DNA of 64,000 nucleotides from SHZL01 sp963784425 (GCA_963784425.1 CAWARM010000013.1:153698-217697), one strand, 5' to 3'. Shown: positions 9,047 through 18,520, counted from the stretch's first letter. Made by a program: numbers and translations. The notes: generated by a model from the sequence alone, not told the origin.

Positions 9047-9286
9047 ATGCAATCAGGACGAGTTGTCCGGCTGTTTCGCAATGGCCGCAACCAGGCCCTA
9101 CGGATTCCCCGCGAGTTTGAACTGGCGGGAGACGAGGCTATTATCCGCCAGGATGGCGACCGGCTGATTGTGGAACCCGTGCGGAAAGGCGGTTTGCTTG
9201 CCTTGCTCGCTGGCATGAAACCCCTCGAAGAAACCTTCCCCGATGTGGATGAATCATTACCACCGCTGGACGACGTGAGCCTTTAG
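9047..9286 (+). CDS. vapB: VapB-type antitoxin (AbrB/SpoVT fold)
   Basis: A 79-residue antitoxin. The N-terminal half (RVVRLFRNGRNQALRIPREFELAGDE, read in parts) is the AbrB/VapB swapped-hairpin DNA-binding domain, and the acidic C-terminal tail is the usual toxin-wrapping segment. It neutralises the PIN toxin encoded two bases downstream and normally represses its own promoter as a complex. The ATG at 9047 is preceded by a good GGGAGG ribosome binding site; the open frame from 8996 adds 17 unlikely residues. Confidence 0.85.
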   Translation: MQSGRVVRLFRNGRNQALRIPREFELAGDEAIIRQDGDRLIVEPVRKGGLLALLAGMKPLEETFPDVDESLPPLDDVSL

Positions 9287-9288
9287 AT

Positions 9289-9693
9289 ATGCCGACGCGT
9301 TATCTGCTCGATACCAACATCCTGTCGGACCTGGTGCGTAACCCGCAGGGTAAAATCGCACAGCAAATTGCCCGTGCGGGCGAGAAAAGCATTTGCACCA
9401 GCATCGTGGTGGCAGCGGAGTTGCGCTTTGGTGCTGAGAAGCGCGGGTCCGAGCGACTGACCAGGCAGCTTGAGACAATTCTTTCTGCAATAAACACCTT
9501 ACCCCTGGAAGAACCTGCTGATCGCCGCTACGGGAAGCTGCGCGCGCATCTTGAGGAACGCGGCACCCGCATCGGGCCCAACGATATGCTCATCGCCGCC
9601 CAAGCACTGGCCCTGGACTGCATAGTGATCACCGCAAATGATCGTGAGTTTTCCCGCGTGCCTGGTTTAAAGGTTGAGAATTGGCTGGAATAA
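9289..9693 (+). CDS. vapC: VapC-type PIN-domain ribonuclease toxin
   Basis: A 134-residue PIN-domain protein. The acidic metal-binding residues expected of an active RNase are all present: D8 in LLDTN, E44 in AAELRFG, D99 in GPNDMLIAA and D118 in TANDREF. VapC toxins cleave specific tRNAs or rRNA when their antitoxin is degraded. It follows vapB by two bases, so the pair is translated together. No mobile element flanks it. The RNA target is unknown. Confidence 0.9.
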   Translation: MPTRYLLDTNILSDLVRNPQGKIAQQIARAGEKSICTSIVVAAELRFGAEKRGSERLTRQLETILSAINTLPLEEPADRRYGKLRAHLEERGTRIGPNDMLIAAQALALDCIVITANDREFSRVPGLKVENWLE

Positions 9694-9794
9694 ACACAAG
9701 ACTTCGGAGCCGCGGGCGGACCGAGCTACGACTTCCGGCACTGCATGATCCGGGCGCGCTGCATTATCCTCTGCACAGCCCAAATTAGAAAATC

Positions 9795-9839
9795 ATCAAA
9801 TAGAAAACCTTCGAACAGATAACCTCCGAACAGGAAACC
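9795..9839 (+). repeat. Three 15-bp imperfect tandem repeats in the leader of the M13 peptidase gene
   Basis: Three consecutive 15-base units, of the form (t/a)(t/c)cgaacagataacc with variation, end three bases before the ATG at 9843. The last unit supplies the AGGAAA that probably serves as ribosome binding site, so copies upstream could offer alternative ribosome contacts or result from slippage. Confidence 0.6.
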
Positions 9840-9842
9840 ACC

Positions 9843-11948
9843 ATGAACAGACTCTTTACCGCATCGGCTTTCGCCCTGCTGCTCGCCGCCTGCGGGCAAA
9901 AAGATTCCGAGCCCGTTGCCGCTGCCCCGGCTCCAGCCGAAACCCCGGACACGGCCGCGATGGTCGATGAACACTCCCCCGACCAGGATGCAGCAGAGCA
10001 GCACTCCGGCCTCATTCTGGAGTACATGGACACCAAAGTGCGCCCCGGCGATGACTTCAATGCCTTCGTTAACGGTGGCTGGATGGCCACCGCCGTCATT
10101 CCTCCGGATCGGGCGAGCGACAGCGTGGGGCTGATGGTGCACGAGCAGTCGCAGGCAAACGTCAAGATCATCATCGAGGAAGCAGCGGCGGGAGACTTTG
10201 CGCAGGGCACCGACGAGCAGAAAGTGGGCGATTTCTACAAGTCCTATATGAACATGGAAGTACGCAATGAGCAGGGGACAAAACCGCTCGCAGCGGAATT
10301 TTCCGCCATCGATGCGCTGGAAGATCGCAAGCAGCTCGCCATTTATTTTGCCGACGCCAACAAGATCGGCGTGGGCGTGCCGTTTTCACTCAACCAGTAC
10401 GTCGATTTCAAGGATCCCAACACCTACATGATGTATGCCTACCAGGGTGGGCTGGGCTTACCGGACCGGGAGTACTACTTCGAGGAAGGCGAGAAGGCCG
10501 AAGGCATACGCCAGGCCTACGTGGCTCACATCGAAAAGATGTTTGGGCTGGCAGGGTTGCCCAACGGCGCAGCCGCTGCCAAAACCATCATGGCGCTGGA
10601 AACACGCATGGCCGCGGAGCAGATGAAGAAAGAACAAACCCGCGACATGGTGGCGCTGTACAACAAGATTCCGCTTGCGGAACTTCCCGGCCTGATGCCC
10701 AACTTTGACTGGGATGATTACCTCAAGGCAGCCATTATCAGCGACATCGACGGGCTGGTGGTCATGCAGCTGGACTACATGCGCGCCCTGGATGGCATCA
10801 TCCAGGACACCGGCATGGATGTGTGGAAGACCTACCTGAAATGGGCCGTGCTCAATGCCAATGCCACCCTGCTCAGCGCAGCTATTGACGACCAAAACTT
10901 CGATTTCTATTCCAGGACCCTGCAGGGCATCGAACAGCAGCTGCCGCCGTGGAAGCGCGCCGTGGAAGCGGTCGATGGCAACGTCGGTGAAGTGGTTGGG
11001 AAGGTTTACGTCGCGCGGCATTTTCCCCCGGAAGCCAAAGCGGCCATGCTGGAACTGGTCAACAACCTGATCAAGGCCTACGAAATCAGCATCAAGGAGC
11101 TCGACTGGATGGGCGATGCAACCAAGGCCGAGGCACTGGACAAACTCTCCAAGTTCACCCCCAAAATCGGCTACCCGGATAAGTGGAAAGATTACTCGGC
11201 GCTGGAAATCAGGGAGGACGACCTCGTCGGCAACATCCATCGCTCAGCTTTGTTCGTGTATGAAGATCACGCGAAGCGTCAGGGCGGCTCCGTGGACCGC
11301 AGCGAATGGGGCATGACGCCGCAAACGGTGAATGCGTATTACAACCCGCCGCTGAATGAAATCGTCTTTCCAGCCGCCATCCTGCAACCGCCGTTCTTCG
11401 ACCTGAATGCTGAAGCTGCGGTGAACTATGGCTCCATCGGTGCTGTGATCGGACATGAAATCGGCCACGGATTTGACGACTCCGGCAGCACGTTTGACGG
11501 TGACGGCGTGCTGCGCAACTGGTGGACGGATGAGGACAAGGCAGAGTTCAAAAAGCGCACGGCCAAACTGGTTGAGCAGTATTCGCAGTTCAAACCTTTC
11601 GATGACCTGGCCGTTAATGGCGAGTATACCCTCGGGGAGAACATCGGCGATCTCGGTGGCCTGAGCATTGCGCTCAAAGCCTATCACCTGTCACTCAATG
11701 GCCAGCCGGCGCCGGTGATGGATGGCTACACCGGCGATCAGCGTGTGTTCATCGGCTACGCGCAGGGTTGGCGCGGAATCACCCGTGACGAAGCCCTGCG
11801 CCAGCAGATTGCTACTGACCCGCATTCACCCAGGCAGTACCGGGTCAATGGCGTCGTCAGGAATGTACCGGAATTCTATGCGGCGTTCGACGTAACTGAA
11901 ACGGATGCGCTGTTCGTGCCCCCCGAAGAGCGCGTCAAGATCTGGTAA
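9843..11948 (+). CDS. M13-family zinc metallopeptidase lipoprotein (neprilysin/PepO type)
   Basis: A 701-residue M13 peptidase. The N-terminus is a lipoprotein signal with lipobox LLAAC, so it should be anchored in the envelope facing the periplasm. The zinc site is complete: GHEIGHGFDDSG around residue 535 supplies two histidines and the catalytic glutamate, and ENIGDLGG around residue 600 supplies the third ligand. The C-terminal DPHSPRQYRVNG and a PPEERVKIW ending match the family exactly. M13 enzymes cut peptides of up to about 40 residues. The gene stands alone after vapBC and is preceded by the tandem-repeat leader. No sign of damage. Confidence 0.93.
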   Translation: MNRLFTASAFALLLAACGQKDSEPVAAAPAPAETPDTAAMVDEHSPDQDAAEQHSGLILEYMDTKVRPGDDFNAFVNGGWMATAVIPPDRASDSVGLMVHEQSQANVKIIIEEAAAGDFAQGTDEQKVGDFYKSYMNMEVRNEQGTKPLAAEFSAIDALEDRKQLAIYFADANKIGVGVPFSLNQYVDFKDPNTYMMYAYQGGLGLPDREYYFEEGEKAEGIRQAYVAHIEKMFGLAGLPNGAAAAKTIMALETRMAAEQMKKEQTRDMVALYNKIPLAELPGLMPNFDWDDYLKAAIISDIDGLVVMQLDYMRALDGIIQDTGMDVWKTYLKWAVLNANATLLSAAIDDQNFDFYSRTLQGIEQQLPPWKRAVEAVDGNVGEVVGKVYVARHFPPEAKAAMLELVNNLIKAYEISIKELDWMGDATKAEALDKLSKFTPKIGYPDKWKDYSALEIREDDLVGNIHRSALFVYEDHAKRQGGSVDRSEWGMTPQTVNAYYNPPLNEIVFPAAILQPPFFDLNAEAAVNYGSIGAVIGHEIGHGFDDSGSTFDGDGVLRNWWTDEDKAEFKKRTAKLVEQYSQFKPFDDLAVNGEYTLGENIGDLGGLSIALKAYHLSLNGQPAPVMDGYTGDQRVFIGYAQGWRGITRDEALRQQIATDPHSPRQYRVNGVVRNVPEFYAAFDVTETDALFVPPEERVKIW

Positions 11949-11961
11949 TGCAGGCAGCTTT

Positions 11962-11982
11962 CCCAAGTCATTGACGCCCGGT
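11962..11982 (+). repeat. Left copy of an exact 21-bp direct repeat flanking the Mo-oxidoreductase segment
   Basis: The 21 bases starting CCCAAGTCATTGACGCCCGG recur exactly at 15022-15042 in the same orientation. The sequences just outside differ after a few bases. The two copies enclose about 3.04 kb holding only the PPOX protein and the molybdopterin oxidoreductase. No transposase is present. Confidence 0.7.
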
Positions 11983-12065
11983 GTTACCAGCGCGCGATTT
12001 CACCTCTGTTCTTACCAAAGAATTATCGTTGTCAGTCGCGACAATTCGAAGAAGACAGGGGTTGC

Positions 12066-12632
12066 TTAGCTCATGCGCTTTGAGAAATCCCAGGATGTAA
12101 TCCAATCCGGTGCAATACGGATCGCCACTTCATTCTCCTGGCGCTTGATCAGCCAACGGGCAAAATTCGACTCTCGATCATGCAGATAGCGATCAATCAA
12201 CCGCAGCAAAATCTCCGGTCCCTCCGCTTCTGAAAGGGTGGCCAGGCCCTGCCCGCGGACACCCCGGTAAGGAAAGGTATCGCCAGCCACTTCGAATGCA
12301 CAGCGCGCATCCATCTCAAAAAGCGTCACAAGTTTTGCAGACTTTTTGGTCGCGCACCAGATCGCGCCGTCGGCATAGAGGTACCACAGCGAGCTGACCA
12401 ACGGCGCACCGCTGCTCGACAGGCAGCCGAGCCGCACAGGAATCTCGCTACGCTCCAGAAAAGCCACAATTTCTGCGGCTGACCAGGGGCTGTTTTTTCG
12501 TATCAGTGCTGGGTTGATCACCGGATCCGCTCTCGATAATTCATGCCTGGCAACACTATATACCGCTGGAGGATAGGTAGCATTAAAGCTGTATTGCAAG
12601 AAAATCATAGTTATGAGCGTGGATGGACTCAT
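12066..12632 (-). CDS. PPOX-class FMN-binding split-barrel protein
   Basis: A 188-residue protein of the pyridoxamine 5'-phosphate oxidase-like family. Visible features are the split-barrel strands RLGCLSSSGAPLVSSLWYLYADG and CATKKSAKLVTLFEMDARCAFEV (in parts), then YRGVRGQGLATL and a C-terminal RIAPDWITSWDFSKR. Such proteins bind FMN, F420 or heme; the ligand is not evident. The extreme N-terminus is uncertain, with candidate ATGs at 12632 and 12608. It is divergent from the Mo-oxidoreductase gene, with starts only about 35-60 bases apart, so the two probably share a control region. Confidence 0.75.
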   Translation of the reverse strand: MSPSTLITMIFLQYSFNATYPPAVYSVARHELSRADPVINPALIRKNSPWSAAEIVAFLERSEIPVRLGCLSSSGAPLVSSLWYLYADGAIWCATKKSAKLVTLFEMDARCAFEVAGDTFPYRGVRGQGLATLSEAEGPEILLRLIDRYLHDRESNFARWLIKRQENEVAIRIAPDWITSWDFSKRMS

Positions 12633-12666
12633 CTACAATGACCCGCTCGTGCCTCGGAGGATCGCC

Positions 12667-14922
12667 ATGAGTTCAAAATCCACCACCCGCATTGCACACC
12701 GCATCTGCCCCTTTTGCGAGGCGTGTTGTGGCCTGGAGTTGAAAATTGCTGGCGACACGGTGACGGCGGTTCGCGGCCAGGATTCGGATGTCTTTTCGGC
12801 GGGTTACATCTGTCCCAAGGGCGTGGCGATGAAGGACCTGCATGACGATCCCGACAGGCTGCGGCGGCCCCTGGTGAAGCGCAACGGACAATTTGTCGAG
12901 GTGAGCTGGGACGAGGCCTTTGCCGAAATTGACCGGCGCTTGCCGCCGATTCTGGCGCGTGACGGCAAGGACGCAGTGGGCATTTCGCTGGGTAATCCCG
13001 TGGCGCACAAGTTGGGCTTGCTGCTCTATGGTGCCCGGTTGGCGAGAGGAATCGGGACGCGCAATGTATTCTCGGCCTCCACCCTGGATCAAATGCCCAA
13101 GCAGTTGTCGTCGGGCTTGATGTTCGGCGGCTGGCTGTCGATACCCGTGCCGGATATTGAGCGCACCGACCTGTTGATTGTCCTCGGCGCCAATCCGGTC
13201 GCATCCAACGGCAGTCTGTGGACTGTGCCGGATTTTCGCGGCAAGGCCAAGGCGATGAAGGCTCGTGGCGGCAAGATGATTGTGATTGACCCGCGCCGCA
13301 CCGAGACCGCTGAGATTGCCGATCATCATTTGTTTATCCGCCCCGGCGGGGACGTGTTTTTGTTGCTGGGCATGGTCCATACGCTGTTCGCCGACAAACT
13401 GGTCAAGCTGGGACGTCTGGCCGAGCACACCGTGGGACTTGCCAAGGTGGAGGAAGCTGTGGCGCGCTTTTCGCCCAAAGTGGTGGCCGCGCGTTGCGGC
13501 ATGGACGCCGGATCGATTCGTGACCTGACGCGCATGCTGGCTAATACACCGCGCGGGGCGCTGTATTCGCGCATTGGCACCTGCACACAGGAGTTTGGCA
13601 CCCTCGGTAGCTGGCTGGTGGATGTGATCAACGTACTAACCGGTCATCTCGATGCCGAAGGTGGCGTCATGTTTCCCAAGGCGGCGGCGTTTGCCGCCAA
13701 CACCCACGGAGCGCCCGGTGTTGGCCGTGGCGTGACGACAGGCCGCCATCACAGCCGCGTCTCGAATGCACCCGAAGTCTATGGCGAATTGCCGATGGGT
13801 TGTCTGGCCGAAGAAATCGACACGCCGGGCAGCGGCCAAATCAAGGCTTTAATCACCGTCGCCAGCAACCCGGTGCTGTCGGCACCGAATGGCAAGCGCC
13901 TGTCGGCGGCTCTGGATCAACTGGACTTGATGGTCAGCGTGGATATTTATCTGAACGAAACCACCCGCCACGCCGACGTGATCCTGCCAGGGCGCTCGCC
14001 TCTGGAAGATGGGCATTACGATGTCGCCTTCCCGCAGTTTTCCTTCCGTAACCACGCCCGTTACAGTGAGCCGGTATTCAAATCGGCGCCGGGGCAGCCC
14101 GCGGAGTGGGAGATTTTGCTGCGCTTGAAGGCGATTGCCGCCGGGCGTGGCGCCACGGTGGATACGAGGCAACTCGACGATGAAGCCTTTGTCGCGGAAG
14201 TTGAAAAGCAGGCGGGGCCGATGGCCAACGCGGTATTGGCATCGCTGGTAGATCGCACCGGCCCCGAACGGCTGATCGATTACGCGCTGCGGGGCGGACC
14301 TTACGGAGACAAATTCGGCGCTAACCCCAGGGGCCTGACGCTGGAAAAGGTCAAGGCGGCGCCCGGTGGCGTCGATCTGGGGCCCCTTAAGGCGCGAATC
14401 CCGGAGGTTTTGCGTACTCCGTCCGGAAAAATCGAGCTGGCACCACCGCTCCTGATTGCCGATCTCGACCGTGTGGCGGGGGATTTGGGCCGACCCATGC
14501 CGGAAATGGTGATTGTCGGTCGTCGCGATCCGCGTTCAAACAATAGCTGGATGCACAACCTGCCGGTGCTGGCGAAAGGCCCGTTTCGCTGTACCGCGTT
14601 GGTTCATCCGGGCGACGCTGCCCGCCTGGGTCTGGTTGACGGCGGCATGGCCGCCATCGCAACTGCGACCGGCCGGATTGAAGCGCAGGTGGAATTCAAC
14701 GACGGGATGATGCCCGGCGTGGTCAGCCTGCCGCATGGATGGGGACACGATCAACCCGGCACAATGCTGCACCTCGCCTCGGCTCGCCCGGGGGCCAACC
14801 TGAATGCGCTGTTTGACGAGAAACAACGTGATCCGTTGTCCGGGAATTCGGTGCTGTCGGGGATTGCCGTTGAGATTAGCCCCCTGCAGGCCTCAGACAG
14901 AATCGCTGTCCGTTCCCCTTGA
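12667..14922 (+). CDS. Molybdopterin-dependent oxidoreductase (formate dehydrogenase/nitrate reductase superfamily)
   Basis: A 751-residue DMSO-reductase-superfamily enzyme. The N-terminus carries a [4Fe-4S] site with C14, C17, C21 and C49 (CPFCEACC then YICPKG). Bis-MGD-binding signatures include DLLIVLGANPVASN, VIDPRRTETA and, near the C-terminus, SNNSWMHNLPVL and SLPHGWGHD. Where related enzymes have the Mo-ligating Cys or Sec, my hand alignment puts Asp141 (STLDQMPKQ). There is no Tat signal, so the enzyme is probably cytoplasmic, and no partner subunit is adjacent. The ATG at 12667 has GGAGG upstream; the frame from 12613 overlaps the divergent gene. The substrate is unknown, with nitrate, formate and other oxyanions all possible. 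Confidence 0.8.
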   Translation: MSSKSTTRIAHRICPFCEACCGLELKIAGDTVTAVRGQDSDVFSAGYICPKGVAMKDLHDDPDRLRRPLVKRNGQFVEVSWDEAFAEIDRRLPPILARDGKDAVGISLGNPVAHKLGLLLYGARLARGIGTRNVFSASTLDQMPKQLSSGLMFGGWLSIPVPDIERTDLLIVLGANPVASNGSLWTVPDFRGKAKAMKARGGKMIVIDPRRTETAEIADHHLFIRPGGDVFLLLGMVHTLFADKLVKLGRLAEHTVGLAKVEEAVARFSPKVVAARCGMDAGSIRDLTRMLANTPRGALYSRIGTCTQEFGTLGSWLVDVINVLTGHLDAEGGVMFPKAAAFAANTHGAPGVGRGVTTGRHHSRVSNAPEVYGELPMGCLAEEIDTPGSGQIKALITVASNPVLSAPNGKRLSAALDQLDLMVSVDIYLNETTRHADVILPGRSPLEDGHYDVAFPQFSFRNHARYSEPVFKSAPGQPAEWEILLRLKAIAAGRGATVDTRQLDDEAFVAEVEKQAGPMANAVLASLVDRTGPERLIDYALRGGPYGDKFGANPRGLTLEKVKAAPGGVDLGPLKARIPEVLRTPSGKIELAPPLLIADLDRVAGDLGRPMPEMVIVGRRDPRSNNSWMHNLPVLAKGPFRCTALVHPGDAARLGLVDGGMAAIATATGRIEAQVEFNDGMMPGVVSLPHGWGHDQPGTMLHLASARPGANLNALFDEKQRDPLSGNSVLSGIAVEISPLQASDRIAVRSP

Positions 14923-15021
14923 AGAGGCCATGACTCGGCTCGAAGCTCGTTTCAAAGGATGAAGGTATCCTTGCACCCCGCGGCCGAGAATGACAATTGA
15001 ATACCCGCATCAAGCGCCGGG

Positions 15022-15042
15022 CCCAAGTCATTGACGCCCGGT
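15022..15042 (+). repeat. Right copy of the exact 21-bp direct repeat
   Basis: Identical to 11962-11982 and in the same orientation. It lies between the Mo-oxidoreductase gene and the DUF4404 gene. With the left copy it brackets a two-gene segment, as expected of a target duplication, an att-like core or a shared intergenic element. Confidence 0.7.
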
Positions 15043-15105
15043 ATTCAGCGGGGGTTTGGTTCTCTTCTGCTGTCGTATCTGTTTTGCTTTTCAGAGGCGA
15101 TCAAT

Positions 15106-15372
15106 TCAAATACCCATCTTCGCCAGGCTGTCCATGATCTGTGCCATGAATCGTTCCGCCACGGGATGGTTGGCGGCAAACTGGGTTTTCAACAAACGCG
15201 CACGCTCCAGCACGCTTTCAAACACCTCGGGTCTGGGGCTGGGCGCAACCAGTTTGTGTATGTCTGCGTCCAGTTCGCGCACCAATGCCAGTGTCTCGAC
15301 ACTGACCGACTCTGTGTTCTCCAGTTCATGGTGCAGTTTTACCAATAATTTTTTAAGTTCCTGGTCGGGCAT
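15106..15372 (-). CDS. DUF4404 family protein
   Basis: An 88-residue, mostly alpha-helical protein matching DUF4404: it opens MPDQELKKLLVKLHHEL and ends in an FMAQIMDSLAKMGI helix. Charged heptad-like spacing suggests a small coiled-coil dimer. No function is established for the family. It is divergent from rapA, with about 170 bases between the starts that contain no further gene. The start at 15372 gives the family's usual N-terminus. Confidence 0.75.
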   Translation of the reverse strand: MPDQELKKLLVKLHHELENTESVSVETLALVRELDADIHKLVAPSPRPEVFESVLERARLLKTQFAANHPVAERFMAQIMDSLAKMGI

Positions 15373-15542
15373 TTTCAGGCCTGCCTGTTATGAGATTGTG
15401 TTGCTGGGAACACGATGTTACCTGATTGATGAGGTGGGCCGCAGCTAATACTGCGCATCTCAATGCGCAAATAAAATATTGTGGGACTGCTGTTTGTGAC
15501 CTATTATCCGCGGCCTTCCCGTGGCATCAATGAGTACTGCGT

Positions 15543-18425
15543 GTGACTGTAAGCTCCTTTCTTCCTGGCCAGCGCTGGGTGAGCAATACCGAATCGGAAT
15601 TGGGACTGGGATTGGTTATCCAGGCGACCCATCGCCGTGTTGAGCTGGTTTTCCCCGCTGCCGCGGAGCGCCGCCTGTACGCCGTGGACAATGCACCGCT
15701 GAGCCGGGTGCAGTACCAGGCGGGCGAGCAGGTGCGCAGTGAAACCGGCCAGCCGCTGACGATAGATGCGGTGATGGAGGCCAATGGTTGCCTGATTTAC
15801 AGCGGCTTCGACGAGCAAGGCCAGGCCGTCATACTGCCCGAGCGGGATTTAAACAGCCGCGTGCAGTTCAGCAAGCCCCAGGATCGCCTGTTCGCCGGGC
15901 AAATCGACAAAAACCGGGCGTTTGAGCTGCGCTGCGATACCCTTGAGCACAACCGTCGCCAGCAACAATCCGCAGTGCGGGGCTTGCTGGGCCCCAGGGT
16001 GCAGCTACTGCCTCACCAGCTGTATATCGCCAGGGAAGTTTCCAGGCGCTATGCGCCGCGTGTACTGCTGGCGGACGAAGTGGGCCTGGGCAAAACCATC
16101 GAGGCCGGGCTGATACTGCACCAGCAACTGATTTCCGGGCGTGTGCAAAGGGCTCTGATCGTGGTCCCGGACAGCCTGCTGCATCAGTGGCTGGTGGAAA
16201 TGCTGCGGCGCTTTAACCTGCTGTTTTCCATCATTGACGCAGAGCGCTGCGAGGCCCTGGAAGACTCGGATGAAAACCCCTTCGAGAGCAGCCAACTGGT
16301 GTTGTGCACACTGTCCTTCCTGCGCGACCATCCCGCGCAGCATGCCCGGGCCTTGGCCGCGGAATGGGATCTGCTCATTGTCGATGAAGCCCACCATCTG
16401 CACTGGAGTGAAGAGTCAGCCAGCCCCGAATACCGCTGCATCGAAGCGCTGGCCAAACAGGCGCAGGGCTTGCTGCTGCTGACCGCCACGCCGGAACAAC
16501 TGGGAGTGGCCAGCCATTTCGCCCGTCTGCGATTGCTCGACCCGGACCGTTACTACGATCTGCAGTCGTTCATTGCGGAAGAGCACAAACATCAACAGGT
16601 CAATCGCCTGGTGCAGGACCTGGCAGCAGCAGATGTCCGCGCACGCCTGCTCCAGCGTGATGTGCAGGAACAATTACGCGGCTACCTTGGGGCGGCGGTG
16701 GTGAAGCCATTACTGGAGCTGGCGCGAAGTGAAGCCGGCGAGGAGTTTGCTGCCGCGGTCCGGGCGGTCATGCGCGACCTGCTGGACCGGCACGGCACCG
16801 GCAGGGTGCTGTTTCGCAACACCCGTGCTTCAGTCGGTGGCTTTCCCGATCGCCAACTGCTGAGCTACGCATTGGCCGCGCCTGATGATTACATCAGCAA
16901 CAGCCTGGACGCCACCGCTGAGCAGTTGCTCGCACCGGAGCAATTACTGGGTGAGCTGTGGGTAGAGCACGACCCACGGGTGCCCTGGCTGGCCCGGTGG
17001 CTGAAACAGGGGTTGGAGCAACGCCGTGGCGAGAAGGTGCTGGTCATCTGTGCACACGCCACAACCGCCATGGCGCTGGAAGAACATCTGCGCCTGCGGG
17101 CCGGCACCCTTTCCGCCGTATTTCATGAAGGATTGACCCTGGTCGCACGCGACCGCGCCGCAGCTTACTTTTCCGACGAGGCACTGGGCGCCCAGGTACT
17201 GGTGTGCTCGGAAATTGGCAGCGAAGGGCGGAATTTCCAGTTTGCCCACCACCTGGTGTTGTTTGACCTGCCCCTGAACCCGGACCTGCTGGAGCAGCGC
17301 ATTGGCCGCCTCGACCGCATTGGCCAGACTCATACGGTGCAGATCCACGTGCCCTTTTATGCCGCGAGCGCCCAGGCAGTGTTGCTCAACTGGTATCACG
17401 AGGGCCTGAACGCCTGCGAGCACATTTGCCCCGCCGGGCAGACGCTGTACCAGCAATTTGAAATCGACCTTCGCCACTGCCTGCTGAACGCCGGTGACGA
17501 ATCTGCACTGGCCGGTTTGCTGCAACGCACCCGGGACCAGGCTACCGCGACCCTGCTGGCATTACAACAAGGCCGGGACCGCCTGCTGGAACTGAACTCC
17601 TTCAACAGCGAGCAGGCCGATCACATCATGGACGAGCTGGTCCAGGAAGAAAGAAGCCAGGTACTTTCAGCGTACATGGAGCAACTATTCGACCAATTTG
17701 GCGTGGAACAGGATCACCATTCCAGCAACAGCCTGGTCTTGCGCCCGGGTGCGCACATGCTGGTGGAGAGTTTTCCCGCTCTGCCGGAAGACGGCATAAC
17801 AGCCACCTACCGGCGTGACCTCGCCCTGTCGCGCGAAGACATGCACTACCTGACCTGGGAACACCCGCTGGTCAGTGGCGCGATGGACCTGGTGTTGAAT
17901 GGAGAGTTCGGCAACGCCACGGTCTGCACCCTGAAATTGCCGCCGCTGAAACCGGGCACAATCCTGCTTGAAGCGATTTTCAGCCTGTCCTGTGTTGCCC
18001 CCGGGGAACTGCAACTGCAGCGCTACTTGCCCCAAACCACGGTTCGCGTGCTGCTGGATGGCCTGCACAATGATTTAAGCACCCTGCTGGGCAGTGCATA
18101 CCTCAACAGGCTGGCGCAGGAAACACCACTGCACAGTGCTCGTGAGCTGGTGCGGCACACGCGGCCACAGCTTACCGCGATGCTGGCGCAGGCACAGGTG
18201 CTGGCTGAAGCCCACGCAGTGGCACTGCGTGCTGAAGCGGCAACCACCATGCGCGCAGAACAGAAGATCGAGCTGGAACGAATGCAAGCCCTGGCCGCAG
18301 TGAATCCGAACATACGCCCGCAGGAAGTCCACTACCTGCAGGAAACAGCAGAGCGCCTGCACGGCTTCATCCACAGCGCGCAATTGCGACTGGATGCCAT
18401 CCGGGTGGCGGCGGTAACCGAATAA
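15543..18425 (+). CDS. rapA: RNA polymerase-associated ATPase RapA (HepA)
   Basis: A 960-residue Swi2/Snf2-type ATPase that binds RNA polymerase and promotes its recycling. The N-terminal Tudor-like region begins SFLPGQRWVSNTE. The ATPase core has Walker A in DEVGLGKTIEAGL, DEAH in VDEAHHLHW, TATPEQLG, GSEGRNFQFAHH, and the motif VI region EQRIGRLDRIGQ. The C-terminal RapA domain ends with NIRPQEVHYLQ. Length is close to the E. coli protein (968). The start is GTG at 15543, which gives the family N-terminus directly. No adjacent gene is functionally linked. Confidence 0.95.
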   Translation: MTVSSFLPGQRWVSNTESELGLGLVIQATHRRVELVFPAAAERRLYAVDNAPLSRVQYQAGEQVRSETGQPLTIDAVMEANGCLIYSGFDEQGQAVILPERDLNSRVQFSKPQDRLFAGQIDKNRAFELRCDTLEHNRRQQQSAVRGLLGPRVQLLPHQLYIAREVSRRYAPRVLLADEVGLGKTIEAGLILHQQLISGRVQRALIVVPDSLLHQWLVEMLRRFNLLFSIIDAERCEALEDSDENPFESSQLVLCTLSFLRDHPAQHARALAAEWDLLIVDEAHHLHWSEESASPEYRCIEALAKQAQGLLLLTATPEQLGVASHFARLRLLDPDRYYDLQSFIAEEHKHQQVNRLVQDLAAADVRARLLQRDVQEQLRGYLGAAVVKPLLELARSEAGEEFAAAVRAVMRDLLDRHGTGRVLFRNTRASVGGFPDRQLLSYALAAPDDYISNSLDATAEQLLAPEQLLGELWVEHDPRVPWLARWLKQGLEQRRGEKVLVICAHATTAMALEEHLRLRAGTLSAVFHEGLTLVARDRAAAYFSDEALGAQVLVCSEIGSEGRNFQFAHHLVLFDLPLNPDLLEQRIGRLDRIGQTHTVQIHVPFYAASAQAVLLNWYHEGLNACEHICPAGQTLYQQFEIDLRHCLLNAGDESALAGLLQRTRDQATATLLALQQGRDRLLELNSFNSEQADHIMDELVQEERSQVLSAYMEQLFDQFGVEQDHHSSNSLVLRPGAHMLVESFPALPEDGITATYRRDLALSREDMHYLTWEHPLVSGAMDLVLNGEFGNATVCTLKLPPLKPGTILLEAIFSLSCVAPGELQLQRYLPQTTVRVLLDGLHNDLSTLLGSAYLNRLAQETPLHSARELVRHTRPQLTAMLAQAQVLAEAHAVALRAEAATTMRAEQKIELERMQALAAVNPNIRPQEVHYLQETAERLHGFIHSAQLRLDAIRVAAVTE

Positions 18426-18520
18426 GCAGACCAATTAAAGTCATACTGTTGGCTGCTTTTGGCAATTTCAGCCCAACCGGCATGCGGTTATACTCCGGCG
18501 AAAAGGAAACAAGGACCACC

